DNA of 64,000 nt from AP-15 sp963796155. GTDB taxonomy: Bacteria; Pseudomonadota; Alphaproteobacteria; ATCC43930; CGMCC-115725. Each line of letters begins with the position of its first letter. Position 1 is the stretch's first letter. Positions 53,508-62,835 of this stretch are shown in pieces. The translations under genes and the position numbers were made by a program. The DNA lies in the NCBI GenBank assembly GCA_963796155.1, contig CAWCKT010000019.1, forward strand, positions 1 through 64,000, written 5' to 3'. The notes under the pieces are model-generated. The model had not been told where the DNA came from. It searched no databases and was given only the letters and a program-made list of their open reading frames with translations.

Positions 53508-53525
53508 GTCGCTTGCTCCTCCGTC

Positions 53526-54230
53526 TCAATCGCCGCGCTTGCGCACCGTGCGCTGCTCGATTCGCTTTTCGAAAGCTGTCGCGTGCACGACCCGGTCGAC
53601 GAAGATACCGGGCGTATGAATCTGATCCGGACCGATTGCGCCCGGCTCAACCAGGTGCTCGACTTCAGCGACGGTGACCCGCCCGGCGGTTGCCATCACC
53701 GGATTGAAATTGCGCGCCGTCTTGCGATAGACGAGATTGCCCTCGTGATCGGCCTTCCAGGCGTGGATGATCGCGAGGTCTGCGATGAGACCGCGCTCCA
53801 TCACGTAGCTCTGCCCGTCGAACTCGCGGACCTCCTTGCCTTCCGCGATCAGCGTCCCGACACCCGTCTTGGTGAAGAACGCCGGTATCCCGGCGCCGCC
53901 GGCGCGGATCCGTTCCGCCAGGGTCCCCTGCGGATTGAACTCGATCTCAAGTTCGCCCTTCAGATAAAGATCAGCAAAAAGCTGGTTCTCGCCCACATAA
54001 GACGAGATCATCTTGCGGATTTGCCGGGTTTCGAGCAGCAATCCAAGTCCGGCGCCATCGATCCCGGCATTATTCGAGATCACGGTCAGCCTATTGACCC
54101 CCGAACTCGCGATCGCGGCAATCAGCTTCTCCGGTATGCCGCAAAGGCCGAACCCCCCCGCCATGATCGTCATACCGTCCTGCAACAAGCCGGCGAGCGC
54201 GGCATGAGCATCGGGATAGACTTTGTTCAT
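53526..54230 (-). CDS. scoA: 3-oxoacid CoA-transferase subunit A
   Basis: A 234-residue alpha subunit with the Gly-rich CoA loop MAGGFGLCGIPEKLI, NNAGIDGAGLGLLL, and GAGIPAFFTKTGVGTLIAEGKEVREF. It pairs with ScoB for ketone-body or polyhydroxybutyrate turnover. ATG 54230 fits the family. The two genes form an operon. Confidence 0.96.
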   Translation of the reverse strand: MNKVYPDAHAALAGLLQDGMTIMAGGFGLCGIPEKLIAAIASSGVNRLTVISNNAGIDGAGLGLLLETRQIRKMISSYVGENQLFADLYLKGELEIEFNPQGTLAERIRAGGAGIPAFFTKTGVGTLIAEGKEVREFDGQSYVMERGLIADLAIIHAWKADHEGNLVYRKTARNFNPVMATAGRVTVAEVEHLVEPGAIGPDQIHTPGIFVDRVVHATAFEKRIEQRTVRKRGD

Positions 54231-54292
54231 TAGGCGCTCCTCCGCGTACCGCGAGGGGCCAACATACCCTCAGGCCACCAATCTCCGCCACC

Positions 54293-56014
54293 CTATTGCG
54301 GCGTATCCGCCGCAAGACCGAGTCGCTGCCGCGTCACGATGTCGACGACGCCGTCGACGTTAATCCCCTGTTCCTTCTGGAAATGGGCGACCGCCGCGGC
54401 GGTCGCCGGGCGGTAGACGCCGTCCTGGTCGACCGCGATCCCCGCCGCGGCGAGGGCGCGCTGCACAGCCTTCACGTCGGTTCCCTGCATCGGCGGATCG
54501 GAGGGCTTCAAGAGCCGTGGTTGGCCGGGCTTCGCCTCGCCGGCTGTGAACCAGGCGCTGACGTCTTCGCCGTTGATCGTAATCCAGCTGGTCGGCGCCG
54601 AGGCAAAATGAAATTGGACCCGGGGCGTTCCGTCCGGTGCCTTTGCCTCGACCCCCAGCTCCTCGAGCACGGGCAGGTACTCGGCCAAGGGGATGTCGAG
54701 GCCCAGACGCGGGATCGCGTCGAAGCCGCGAACGACGAGGTCGGCCCCGGCGGCATAGCCTTTGGGCGCCAGCGGCGAACCCCTGGCTTCAGCCGTGAGC
54801 GCGATGCCGACATCCCGGGTGTCCACTGCGATCTCATGAATGTGGAAAACCGGGTCCAGCATCGCGATGGCGCCGAGCATCTGCTGGGTCGCCTGCTGCC
54901 GTTCCCGCCCGCCATCGGCAGCGCCGTCTCCGCGCACATGGCTGGCGGCCTCGAGCAGCCTGCGCAGGCCCGTGGTGCTCAGATTCCCGAGCCCGAGATC
55001 GACGACGACCCGGTGTGGGACCTTGACTTCGTCGAGAAGCGTTGGCGACAGCTCCAAACCCTCTTCGCGAACGCTGAACCGAATCGCCGCAGCATCGCTG
55101 TCGAGACCTGTCACCGCGCTCACAATCTCGGCTTTGGCCAGCGAGACGAGCGCTTCGGCGCCAGCGCCCCGCACCGTCAGACCCTCGATCGTGGCATCGC
55201 TCTCGGCTGTGCCAAAAAGAGCCGGCATTCCTGCGAGCATGGCCGAAAATTGGCTGAGGCGCGCCCCATCCCCGCCGTTCTGCGGCGTGTCGAGTGCATC
55301 GCGGAGCTTCTCTAGACCCTCGAGCCGAGGTCCCGAGGAGCTCCCGCTGAAGGCGATCCTCTGGATCACACCATTGGCCGAATTCTGGAGGAAGGAAAAC
55401 TCGACGCCTCTCAGCTCAAAGTCGATCGGTCCGCTCCAGCTGCCATCGGGTTCCGCTTCGAGCTTCGATGTCATCGAGAGCGGCCCAAAACTGACCCAAG
55501 CGCCGGTCTGGGGTTGCTCGAGGCGCGCGCCTGCGATCTCGATCGAAGTACCGCGACCACGCCCCAACTCCGCTTCGACCACGACCTGCGCCCGCGCCTC
55601 CTGCAGGATGATCTTGGTTAGCGTAATCCCGGACACGGCGAGCATCCCCTCCTTGGGCAAAAGAATGGACAGCTCGATCAGCTTGTCCCCCTCTTTCTGC
55701 ATGGTCTGCCGGATCTCAACTCGATCGAAAATAAGCTGATCGACCGCCTCACTCCTTAGAGACAGACGTACATTGGTGATCGTCGCCACCAGCGCATTGC
55801 CCTCGACCCGGATCTCGTAGGGATCGGAGCCGGCCCATTTAACGATGCCGTTGGTGCTCGGCTCGAGCCGGGCCACAAACCGGTCGATCTCGGATTTGAA
55901 GCGGTCAAGATTGACCTCGGCTTCTCCTGCCGGTGATCCCAGCGCCAACACGGCAGCGACCACGAAAATCGCCGCCGTGAGCACGCTCCGCCGACGCCGC
56001 AGGAGGCCTTCCAT
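54293..56014 (-). CDS. Exported protein with C-terminal peptidoglycan-binding domain
   Basis: A ~573-residue protein. The signal segment is RRRRSVLTAAIFVVAAVLALGSPAGEAE. A long ~450-residue beta-rich central part has repeated amphipathic strands, and a C-terminal PG_binding_1-type domain (~500-570) reads GTDVKAVQRALAAAGIAVDQDGVYRPATAAAVAHFQKEQGINVDGVVDIVTRQRLG. The centre recalls AsmA or DUF945-like bridge proteins only in texture; I do not recognise it. It presumably sits in the periplasm attached to the wall. ATG 56014 gives a good signal peptide. It is separate from scoAB (62-bp gap). Confidence 0.78.
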   Translation of the reverse strand: MEGLLRRRRSVLTAAIFVVAAVLALGSPAGEAEVNLDRFKSEIDRFVARLEPSTNGIVKWAGSDPYEIRVEGNALVATITNVRLSLRSEAVDQLIFDRVEIRQTMQKEGDKLIELSILLPKEGMLAVSGITLTKIILQEARAQVVVEAELGRGRGTSIEIAGARLEQPQTGAWVSFGPLSMTSKLEAEPDGSWSGPIDFELRGVEFSFLQNSANGVIQRIAFSGSSSGPRLEGLEKLRDALDTPQNGGDGARLSQFSAMLAGMPALFGTAESDATIEGLTVRGAGAEALVSLAKAEIVSAVTGLDSDAAAIRFSVREEGLELSPTLLDEVKVPHRVVVDLGLGNLSTTGLRRLLEAASHVRGDGAADGGRERQQATQQMLGAIAMLDPVFHIHEIAVDTRDVGIALTAEARGSPLAPKGYAAGADLVVRGFDAIPRLGLDIPLAEYLPVLEELGVEAKAPDGTPRVQFHFASAPTSWITINGEDVSAWFTAGEAKPGQPRLLKPSDPPMQGTDVKAVQRALAAAGIAVDQDGVYRPATAAAVAHFQKEQGINVDGVVDIVTRQRLGLAADTPQ

Positions 56015-56242
56015 GGATAGACAAGCGCAGGAATTCAAATACCACTTGCCGCAGGTCAGCATCATCTTCGATCACTAGGCTATTCGGCGGGCTAGCGCGT
56101 CAGCATACATCGCGGCGTCAGGTAGAAAATATTCAAGCGGTCATTTACCTACCGCGGTGATGGTCGGCCAATCGCTCCGTCGGGCGTAGCACGGCCGGTT
56201 TAAGAAAATCCTTGCATCGGCAAGGCCCCGGTCCGAAATTGG

Positions 56243-56347
56243 CGCAAGGCTGGGGTGCCGCCTAGCCACGCGGCGCAAGCCGCGCGGCAGAAGCGGCTGA
56301 GATCAGACCCACTGAACCTGGCCGGGCGCGCCCGGTGAAGGGAGTCC
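56243..56347 (+). ncRNA. TPP riboswitch upstream of thiOSG
   Basis: The conserved THI box is clear: GGGGTGCC near 56252, GCTGAGATCAGACCC at 56296-56310, ACTGAACCTG at 56311-56320, and the 3' GGTGAAGGGAG at 56334-56344. TPP binding normally lowers expression. The GAAGGGAG at its 3' edge is also the only good Shine-Dalgarno sequence for thiO, so control is probably at translation. Confidence 0.95.
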
Positions 56348-56350
56348 GTT

Positions 56351-57553
56351 ATTACCGCGTCGATCGTCGTCTCGCCGTACCGCCCGAAAACCGTCGTCAT
56401 CGGCGCCGGTGTGATGGGGCTGGGGATCGCTTGGCGTCTGGCGCAGGCCGGTTGGCCGGTCACCGTGTACGATCGCGCCCAAGCCGGGCGCGGCGCCAGC
56501 TGGGCGGCTGCCGGGATGCTGGCCGCGGCGGTCGAGACCGAGCCCGGCGAGGAAACGCTGCTGGCGCTGACGCTCGAGAGCCAGAGGCTGTGGCCTGACT
56601 TCGCGCGCGAAGTCGAAGCCGCATCCGGGATCTCAGTCGACTACCGCGACGAAGGCACGATGGTCGTCGCACTGACCCGCGACGACGCCGAGCAGCTTCG
56701 CTTCAGCTATGAGTTTCAGACGAGCCTGGGTCTTGATCTCCATTGGCTCTCGGGCGCGGACGCGCGGCACCGCGAGCCGCATTTGCGGCCTGGTGTTCCG
56801 GGTGCGGTGCTGAGCCCGCGAGATCATCAGGTCGAAAATCGTCTGCTCGGCCGCGCCCTCGCCGAAGCGGCGCGCCGGGCTGGTGCCGTGCTCCACGAGC
56901 ATTGCCCCGTCCGCGAAGTCGAGTTCGCCGGCGAGCGTGCTTGCGGCGTGGTTACGGATCGCGGCCGCGATCAGGCCGATTTCGTCGTCCTCGCGGCCGG
57001 CGCCTGGTCACGGGAGATCGGCGGCATTCCACCCTCGCACCTTCCCCCGGTTCGCCCGATCAAAGGACAGATGCTGGCGTTGCGCATGGAGGCAGATGCG
57101 CCACTCTTGCGTCACGTGATTTGGCTGCCGCGCGGCGGATATCTGGTGCCGCGCCTGGACGGACGGCTCATAGTCGGCGGCACAGTCGAAGAACGCGGCT
57201 TTGACGTCACGGTGACGGCGGGCGGTTTGCTCGCGCTGATCGAAGGCGCCTGGCGTGCGGTGCCGGCGATCGAGGAGCTGGCGGTCGCCGAAACCTGGGT
57301 AGGCTTCCGGCCGGGTTCGCGCGACGACGCGCCGATGCTCGGTCCGAGCGGGATCGATCGCCTCGTGATGGCGACCGGACACCATCGCAACGGGATCTTG
57401 CTTACCCCGGTGACGGCCAGATCGATCAGTGCCTACTTGTTGACGGGCTGCTTGCCCGACAACGTGCGACCGTTCACGCCCGAACGTTTCGTCAATGCTC
57501 GGGCCGGCGTTGTCCGTGGGGCTCGCCCGACGATTGGCGCCGATGCACGATGA
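56351..57553 (+). CDS. thiO: Glycine oxidase ThiO, probable ATT start
   Basis: A ~400-residue FAD enzyme making iminoglycine for the thiazole ring of thiamine. The dinucleotide motif VVIGAGVMGLGIAW is essential, and ASWAAAGML, LPRGGYLVPR and ATGHHRNGILL follow. Every ATG, GTG or TTG in frame lies at or after 56411, inside the FAD motif, and an in-frame TGA lies at 56336-56338. Between them only ATT 56351 and ATC 56363/56399 can start. ATT 56351 has AAGGGAG six bases upstream, so I choose it. The gene lies directly after the TPP riboswitch; its stop overlaps thiS by 4 bases. Confidence 0.85.
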   Translation: MTASIVVSPYRPKTVVIGAGVMGLGIAWRLAQAGWPVTVYDRAQAGRGASWAAAGMLAAAVETEPGEETLLALTLESQRLWPDFAREVEAASGISVDYRDEGTMVVALTRDDAEQLRFSYEFQTSLGLDLHWLSGADARHREPHLRPGVPGAVLSPRDHQVENRLLGRALAEAARRAGAVLHEHCPVREVEFAGERACGVVTDRGRDQADFVVLAAGAWSREIGGIPPSHLPPVRPIKGQMLALRMEADAPLLRHVIWLPRGGYLVPRLDGRLIVGGTVEERGFDVTVTAGGLLALIEGAWRAVPAIEELAVAETWVGFRPGSRDDAPMLGPSGIDRLVMATGHHRNGILLTPVTARSISAYLLTGCLPDNVRPFTPERFVNARAGVVRGARPTIGADAR

Positions 57554-57756
57554 CGCGGCTGCGGATCAACGGCGAAGAGGAGGAAGTCGCGGTGAAGACC
57601 GTTGCCGAACTGATCGTCGCCCGCGGTTTCGACCCGGCAACGCGGTTTCTTGCCGTCGCCGTCAACGGAACAGTCGTGCGCCGGTCGGAGTGGCCTTCCA
57701 GACCTCTTTCGCCGGGCGACCAGGTCGAGATCGTGCGCCCGTTCTCCGGCGGCTGA
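57550..57756 (+). CDS. thiS: Sulfur carrier protein ThiS
   Basis: A 68-residue ubiquitin-fold sulfur carrier ending in the required Gly-Gly (VEIVRPFSGG). ThiF adenylates this end and it then becomes a thiocarboxylate donating sulfur to ThiG. It overlaps thiO by ATGA. Frame shadows of thiG run through it but thiG itself starts later. Confidence 0.95.
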   Translation: MTRLRINGEEEEVAVKTVAELIVARGFDPATRFLAVAVNGTVVRRSEWPSRPLSPGDQVEIVRPFSGG

Positions 57757-57781
57757 CGCCACCGTTTCAGGATTTCACCCG

Positions 57782-58552
57782 ATGACCGACCCGCTCCTAA
57801 TCGCCGGCACTGCGCTCTCCTCGCGGCTTCTCGTCGGCACCGCCGGTTACCCGAACCAGCAGGTGCTGCTCGACTGCCTCGAGGCGAGCGGTGCCGAGAT
57901 CGTGACGGTCTCGATCCGGCGCATCAGCCTCGAAGGCTACGCCGAGAGTCTAGTCGAGCTGCTCGGCGGGCGTTACCGGCTGCTGCCGAACACTGCCGGC
58001 TGCGCTACGGTGCGCGACGCCGTTCTGACCGCTGAACTCGCCCGCGAGGCGCTCGAGACCGCGTGGGTGAAGCTCGAGCTGATTGGCGACCGGGAGACCC
58101 TCTACCCGGATGTCGAGCAGCTCGTGCAGGCTGCCGAAAAACTGGTACGCAGTGGTTTCACCGTGCTGCCTTATTGCAACGAGGATCCGGTGACCTGCAA
58201 GAAGCTGGCCGACGTGGGCTGCGCTGCGGTGATGCCGCTCGGCTCGCTGATCGGCTCAGGCATGGGTATTGCCAACCCTGCCGCAATCGAGCTGATCTGC
58301 TCCCGCAGCCCAGTTCCAGTCGTGCTCGATGCAGGTATCGGCACGGCCTCGGACGCAGCTCTGGCGATGGAGCTCGGGTGCGATGCTGTACTGGTCAATA
58401 CCGCCATCGCCAGGTCTCACGACCCCTTGCGGATGGCGGCAGCGATGCGCGCCGGGGTCGAAGGTGGGCGTCTGGCGCGGCTCGCAGGCCGGATCCCGAA
58501 GCGCCGTTTCGCCGAGCCGTCGAGCCCGCAGCTGGGTCTCGTCGGCTCCTAG
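57782..58552 (+). CDS. thiG: Thiazole synthase ThiG
   Basis: A 256-residue TIM-barrel enzyme assembling the thiazole phosphate from DXP, thiocarboxylated ThiS and iminoglycine. The Schiff-base lysine is K97 in AWVKLELIGD; TVSIRRISL, LLPNTAGC and VVLDAGIGTASDAALAMELGCDAVLVNTAIA are hallmarks. ATG 57782 follows thiS by 25 bp. Third gene of the riboswitch operon; thiC, thiE and thiF are not in the window. Confidence 0.97.
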   Translation: MTDPLLIAGTALSSRLLVGTAGYPNQQVLLDCLEASGAEIVTVSIRRISLEGYAESLVELLGGRYRLLPNTAGCATVRDAVLTAELAREALETAWVKLELIGDRETLYPDVEQLVQAAEKLVRSGFTVLPYCNEDPVTCKKLADVGCAAVMPLGSLIGSGMGIANPAAIELICSRSPVPVVLDAGIGTASDAALAMELGCDAVLVNTAIARSHDPLRMAAAMRAGVEGGRLARLAGRIPKRRFAEPSSPQLGLVGS

Positions 58553-58606
58553 CGAGCAACCAATTCCGCCTCTCGGGGCGACGCGGCGAAGTCGCGATCG
58601 CTCGCC

Positions 58607-59413
58607 ATGATCTTCGCCCTTCCGCTTTATGACGACAATCCCACTCGGCGCGAGCCAATTGTCAACTATTTGCTAATCGGCCTGTGCGTCGGCGCGTTCC
58701 TCTGGCAGCTCGGGCAAAACGAGCGCGCGGTCCTGTACAGCTATGGGATGATACCGGCCGAGCTGTTCGGCCTTTGGCATCCGCCGCGCGCCTACCAGGT
58801 CGTGCCGGCATGGGCAACGCTGGTGACCAGCATGTTCCTGCACGGCGGCTGGTTCCATCTGATCGGCAACATGCTGTTCCTGTGGATTTTCGGCAACAAT
58901 ATCGAGGACGTGCTCGGGCGTGGTCGCTATCTCTTTTTCTATCTCTGCTGCGGGATCGTGGCGGCGCTGACCCAGGCCTTCTCGAGCTATGGCGCGCACG
59001 TGCCGATGGTGGGTGCCAGTGGCGCCATCGCCGGAGTGCTCGGTGCGTATCTGCTGCTTTATCCCAGCGCCAATGTTCACGTCTTCGTCTGGATCGTGAT
59101 CTTCTTCCGTATCGTCAATGTTCCCGCGTGGATATTGCTCGGTCTCTGGTTTGCGACGCAGCTCGTCAGCGGGCTGGCGCGGGCGCCTGGAACCCCGGGG
59201 GTGGCATTCTGGGCGCATGTCGGGGGCTTCGTCAGCGGCGTAATCCTCGTCGCGCTATTGCGGCCGAGCGGCGTAGCGCTGGTGCAGCCGCCCCGTAGCC
59301 GCGTCTTCGCGACAGCGCCGCCCGGTGCCTTCACCGGGCGCCGAACTTTTCCCCGCGGCTCGGTTCCCTCGGCTGGCCGTGCGCGTCGGCGGGCGTCGAG
59401 CCCCTGGGAGTGA
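58607..59413 (+). CDS. Rhomboid family intramembrane serine protease
   Basis: A 268-residue membrane protein with six helices. The catalytic dyad is S138 in MVGASGAIAGVLGAY and H204 in FWAHVGGFVSG; the oxyanion HLIGNMLFLWIFG lies before it. The C-terminal ~45 residues are a basic cytoplasmic tail. It cleaves within membrane helices of unknown substrates. It starts 54 bp after thiG and may be co-transcribed with it. Confidence 0.94.
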   Translation: MIFALPLYDDNPTRREPIVNYLLIGLCVGAFLWQLGQNERAVLYSYGMIPAELFGLWHPPRAYQVVPAWATLVTSMFLHGGWFHLIGNMLFLWIFGNNIEDVLGRGRYLFFYLCCGIVAALTQAFSSYGAHVPMVGASGAIAGVLGAYLLLYPSANVHVFVWIVIFFRIVNVPAWILLGLWFATQLVSGLARAPGTPGVAFWAHVGGFVSGVILVALLRPSGVALVQPPRSRVFATAPPGAFTGRRTFPRGSVPSAGRARRRASSPWE

Positions 59414-59426
59414 CCCTGGCCGCTCT

Positions 59427-59981
59427 CTATTGAGCTCGAACCTGGCTCGGACCCGCCGGTCGGGCGACCTTCTGCAGCAGGAATAGCCATCTTTCGACCC
59501 GCTTGCGGTTCTTGGCGAAATCGTATTCGCCGTACCGCGAGCGGCTGTACAAGGCGATGCTGGACCGGTTGGCCCCGAGCGGAACCAATTCTGCCGTTAC
59601 GATGTCGGGGAAACGGAACACCCGTGAGTGCTGGATGTAGATGTAGCGGCGGGGCCCAAAATCGGCGACCGCGCGGACGATGCGCGTTTCGCCTGAGATC
59701 AGCTCTGTCCAATAGTCGCGCAACCGGTCCCACGGCATGTCGAAAACCGGGCTCGCGACGGCTTCGGCGGCCGAGCAATAACCGGGTGGGCAGGCGAGAA
59801 AGCCCGGTTTCGGTAACGGCGAGCGCAGCTCGGGGATGCCAATGGTGTCCTGCGGAAGAAGCCGATCCTCGGCCCCGCTGCCCATATAGATCCGCAACGC
59901 GAGCCCGGGCAGCAAGATCGCGAACCCGGTTCCGAGCAGCGCCGTCCTGATTGGGCGACCGACGCGCACCCTCCCCCCCAC
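59427..59981 (-). CDS. DUF1499-domain membrane-anchored protein
   Basis: A 184-residue protein with one N-terminal hydrophobic helix (TALLGTGFAILLPGLALRIYMG) and a DUF1499-like domain: VFDMPWDRLRDYWTELI, VFRFPDIVTAELVPLGANRSSIALYSRSRYGEYDFAKNRKRVERWLFLL. The family has no defined function. It converges with the rhomboid gene. Confidence 0.82.
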   Translation of the reverse strand: MGGRVRVGRPIRTALLGTGFAILLPGLALRIYMGSGAEDRLLPQDTIGIPELRSPLPKPGFLACPPGYCSAAEAVASPVFDMPWDRLRDYWTELISGETRIVRAVADFGPRRYIYIQHSRVFRFPDIVTAELVPLGANRSSIALYSRSRYGEYDFAKNRKRVERWLFLLQKVARPAGPSQVRAQ

Positions 59982-60050
59982 GGCGAGCGGGCCTGGCTAG
60001 AGGCTCGAACCCCACTATGCCATAAGAACACTCGTGTTGAAGGCGCGAAC

Positions 60051-60767
60051 ATGCACGAGCAAGCCCGACGGCAAGAGCCTCATTCGGTGAGCGGAGCGGG
60101 GGAGGGGGGCGACCCCGCGATCTACGCGCCGGAAGGGCTCGCCGAGGGGATCTCCATACTCGCGGCCGAACCGGTCTTCGCAGGGATCCTGGAACGGGCC
60201 GGACCGCCGCGCTTTCGCCGCCGGCGTAATGGGTTCGGCACATTGTTGCACATCATCCTGGAGCAGCAGGTGTCGATCGACGCCGCCGCAGCGATGTACC
60301 GGAGGCTTCTCGGGGTCTGCTGCCCCATGATGCCGAAAACATTTCTCGCCCTCGATGACGTCACCCTCCGCTCCTGCGGCTTCAGCCGCCAAAAGATGGG
60401 CTATGCCCGCGATCTTGCCGAAATGGTCGCCAACGGCAAATTCGATTTCGTTCGGCTCGGCGCCGCCGAGGACGAGGCTGCCCTTGCCGAGCTGCTGGCC
60501 ATCAAGGGAATTGGGCGGTGGAGCGCCGAAATTTATCTGCTCTTCGCGCTCGGCCGAGCCGATGTCTGGCCGGCCGCCGATCTGGGTCTGCAGGTCGCGA
60601 TCGCCGATCATCTGGGCTTCGGCTCGCGTCCGGACGAGGTCGGGATGCGCCGGCTCGGCGAGGCGTGGCGGCCCTGGCGCTCGGTCGCCGCGTGTCTTTT
60701 CTGGCAGTCCTACCTCCACACCCGCGGCCGGACGGCGCCCCGCCTGCCACCCGAGCTCTATGCCTGA
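60051..60767 (+). CDS. DNA-3-methyladenine glycosylase, AlkA-type
   Basis: A 238-residue HhH-GPD glycosylase. The hairpin LLAIKGIGRWSAE is at 149-160 and the catalytic D177 in DVWPAADLGLQVA. LHIILEQQVSIDAAAAMYRRL is the typical N-terminal helix pair. It removes alkylated purines in base excision repair. It reads toward the beta-glucosidase gene about 80 bp later. Confidence 0.92.
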   Translation: MHEQARRQEPHSVSGAGEGGDPAIYAPEGLAEGISILAAEPVFAGILERAGPPRFRRRRNGFGTLLHIILEQQVSIDAAAAMYRRLLGVCCPMMPKTFLALDDVTLRSCGFSRQKMGYARDLAEMVANGKFDFVRLGAAEDEAALAELLAIKGIGRWSAEIYLLFALGRADVWPAADLGLQVAIADHLGFGSRPDEVGMRRLGEAWRPWRSVAACLFWQSYLHTRGRTAPRLPPELYA

Positions 60768-60847
60768 GGATCAGGATTGAGAGCGCTTGATTGCGCCTCC
60801 GGCGTCGGCATGATTCGAATCGTTCGCGAGCATCAGGAGGCGGGATC

Positions 60848-62185
60848 ATGGCGACAACCTTCCCGGACGGCTTCCTCTGGGGCGCCTCGACGGCGGCTTA
60901 CCAGATCGAGGGCGCCGTCACGGAGGACGGGCGCGGGCCGTCGATCTGGGATACTTTCAGCCATCTTTCCGGCAGGATTCTCGGCGACGACAACGGCGAC
61001 ATCGCGTGCGACCATTACCATCGCTGGCCGCGGGACGTGGCGCTGATGAGCGAACTCGGCATCGGCGCCTACCGCCTGTCGACCGCCTGGCCGCGGATCC
61101 TGCCCGAGGGTAGAGGCCGCCCCAACGGCAAAGGATTGGAATTTTACGATCGCCTCGTCGACGCCATCATGGCGGTCGACATCGAGCCCTGGATCTGCCT
61201 CTACCACTGGGACCTGCCGCAAGCGCTCGAGGACCGCGGCGGCTGGCAGAACCGGGACGTGGCTTCCTGGTTTGCCGACTACGCGCATTTGACGGTGCGG
61301 CGGCTCGGCGACCGGGTCAAGCATTGGGCGACGTTCAACGAACCGAACGCCGCGAGCGTGAAGGGGTATTGCGAAGGCGACCACGCTCCCGGCATTCGCG
61401 GACGGATGACCGCGCTGAGCGCAATCCACGTCATGAACCTCGCGCATGGGCTCGGTGTCGAGGCGATGCGGTCGGAGCGCGCCGATCTGCTGATCGGCAA
61501 TATCTACAATTTCCACCCGCGAGAGCCGGCGAGCGATCGCGAAGAAGACGAGACCGCCGCCCTGATGCTCGATGCGCTGTGGAACCGCTCGTTTCCCGAC
61601 CCGCAAATCCACGGGCATTATCCCGAGCCGCTCGCCGCCGAGATGGAGCCGCTGGTGGAGCCGGGCGACCTCGACTTGATCCGCCGGAAGCCGGACTATT
61701 TCGCGATCAACCACTACACCCGAACGCGAGTGCGCTACGATCCTGACCATCCTTTTCGGGTTGCCACCGTACCGCCGTCACCCGGGACCCCGGTCACCGA
61801 GATGGGCTGGGAGATCGCGCCCGAGGCGTTCCGTGCGGTGCTGATCGAGGCCAAGGAGCGCTACGGCGGTGATCTCCCGATCTACATCCTGGAGAACGGG
61901 GCGGCCTTCCCCGACCAGATCGAGGCCGGCGACCGGATCCGCGACGGACAGCGTATCGCCTATCTGCGCGACTATCTCGGCGCAGTGCTCGACGCGATCG
62001 CCGATGGGGTGCCGGTGCGCGGTTATTTCGTGTGGTCGCTGCTCGACAATTTCGAATGGGCATTCGGCTACAGCAAACGGTTTGGGCTCGTCCACGTCGA
62101 TTACGAGACGCTCGAGCGGCGGCCCAAGGACTCGTTCCACTTCTATGCCGATCTCGCCCGGGGCGCCGCGCTCGAGCGGGAATAG
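60848..62185 (+). CDS. GH1 family beta-glucosidase
   Basis: A 445-residue glycoside hydrolase of family 1. The acid/base E165 is in TFNEPN and the nucleophile E349 in YILENGA; FPDGFLWGASTAAYQIEGAVTEDGRGPSIWDTFSH is the family N-terminus. No signal peptide, so cytoplasmic. It releases glucose or related sugars from beta-glycosides. ATG 60848 has AGGAGGCGG upstream. Confidence 0.94.
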   Translation: MATTFPDGFLWGASTAAYQIEGAVTEDGRGPSIWDTFSHLSGRILGDDNGDIACDHYHRWPRDVALMSELGIGAYRLSTAWPRILPEGRGRPNGKGLEFYDRLVDAIMAVDIEPWICLYHWDLPQALEDRGGWQNRDVASWFADYAHLTVRRLGDRVKHWATFNEPNAASVKGYCEGDHAPGIRGRMTALSAIHVMNLAHGLGVEAMRSERADLLIGNIYNFHPREPASDREEDETAALMLDALWNRSFPDPQIHGHYPEPLAAEMEPLVEPGDLDLIRRKPDYFAINHYTRTRVRYDPDHPFRVATVPPSPGTPVTEMGWEIAPEAFRAVLIEAKERYGGDLPIYILENGAAFPDQIEAGDRIRDGQRIAYLRDYLGAVLDAIADGVPVRGYFVWSLLDNFEWAFGYSKRFGLVHVDYETLERRPKDSFHFYADLARGAALERE

Positions 62186-62667
62186 GGGCGGCCATCGGCA
62201 CCCAATCCGCCGTTACGGGACTGTGGTGCAGGCAGACGCGGGTAAGGATCGGCTTCGGTTTGGGTCTCGGGAAACCGTATAAAGCCGGCCCAACTCCAAT
62301 CAGAAATAGAATAGGTGATCGCTCTTCTACGCATCTCCTCGGGCGTCGGCGGTCCCGCTGGCCTCGGCCCGGGCGGTGCCGCCGGAAACTTTGCCCGGAT
62401 GGCGCGCAGCATCCTGATGCGCGGCGACACCGCGTGGCGATCGCCGTCAATCGCCTGGGTCAGAAGATGGATGGGGCGAGCGCCTCTTGATTGGCATGGC
62501 GAAACATTAGCTGGCCGTCGATCGGATCAAGTGCGAGTATGGGTGTGGGTTCGATCGAGGACAAATGAGAATGTGCGTGAGTAGAATAAAACGGAACCCT
62601 GCCAAGTTAGTTTTGCCCTCTATCAATCTCCGGTCAGGGTGCATCCCGTTTTGCCTTGAACACGCAT
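62186..62667. other. Intergenic region with one doubtful small ORF
   Basis: No secure gene. On the minus strand a frame from ATG at about 62412 reads AIRAKFPAAPPGPRPAGPP then RRRAITYSISDWSWAGFIRFPETQTEADP, which is more protein-like than most short frames here, but the second half is Arg- and Ser-rich. The right part (62520-62660) is more AT-rich and may hold the end of the Flp pilin transcript. Confidence 0.35.
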
Positions 62668-62835
62668 TCACAGGTTGTTGGCGACCGTGGTGAAGGTCTT
62701 GGTGAGATTGAGGGAGAGGCTGACCGAATTCACGGCCACCAAGGAACCGACCACGATCAGCGCCGTAATCAGACCATATTCGATGGCCGTGACACCGGCC
62801 TCGTCCTTGATGAGCTTTGCCAAAAAGGTCAGCAT
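62668..62835 (-). CDS. Flp family type IVb pilin
   Basis: A 55-residue Flp/Fap pilin: short leader MLTFLAKLIKDEAG, then VTAIEYGLITALIVVGSLVAV, the conserved E-Y pair and hydrophobic helix. Prepilin cleavage would fall before the helix. Such pilins are assembled by Tad/Cpa machinery, none of which is in the window. ATG 62835 chosen over upstream extension because it gives the family length. Confidence 0.88.
   Translation of the reverse strand: MLTFLAKLIKDEAGVTAIEYGLITALIVVGSLVAVNSVSLSLNLTKTFTTVANNL

Noticed and set aside
56335..56598. 87-codon frame starting with MKGVRYYR as an alternative start for thiO
   Set aside because: It is in a different frame from ThiO and becomes Arg-rich with no FAD motif; a frameshift would be needed to join them.
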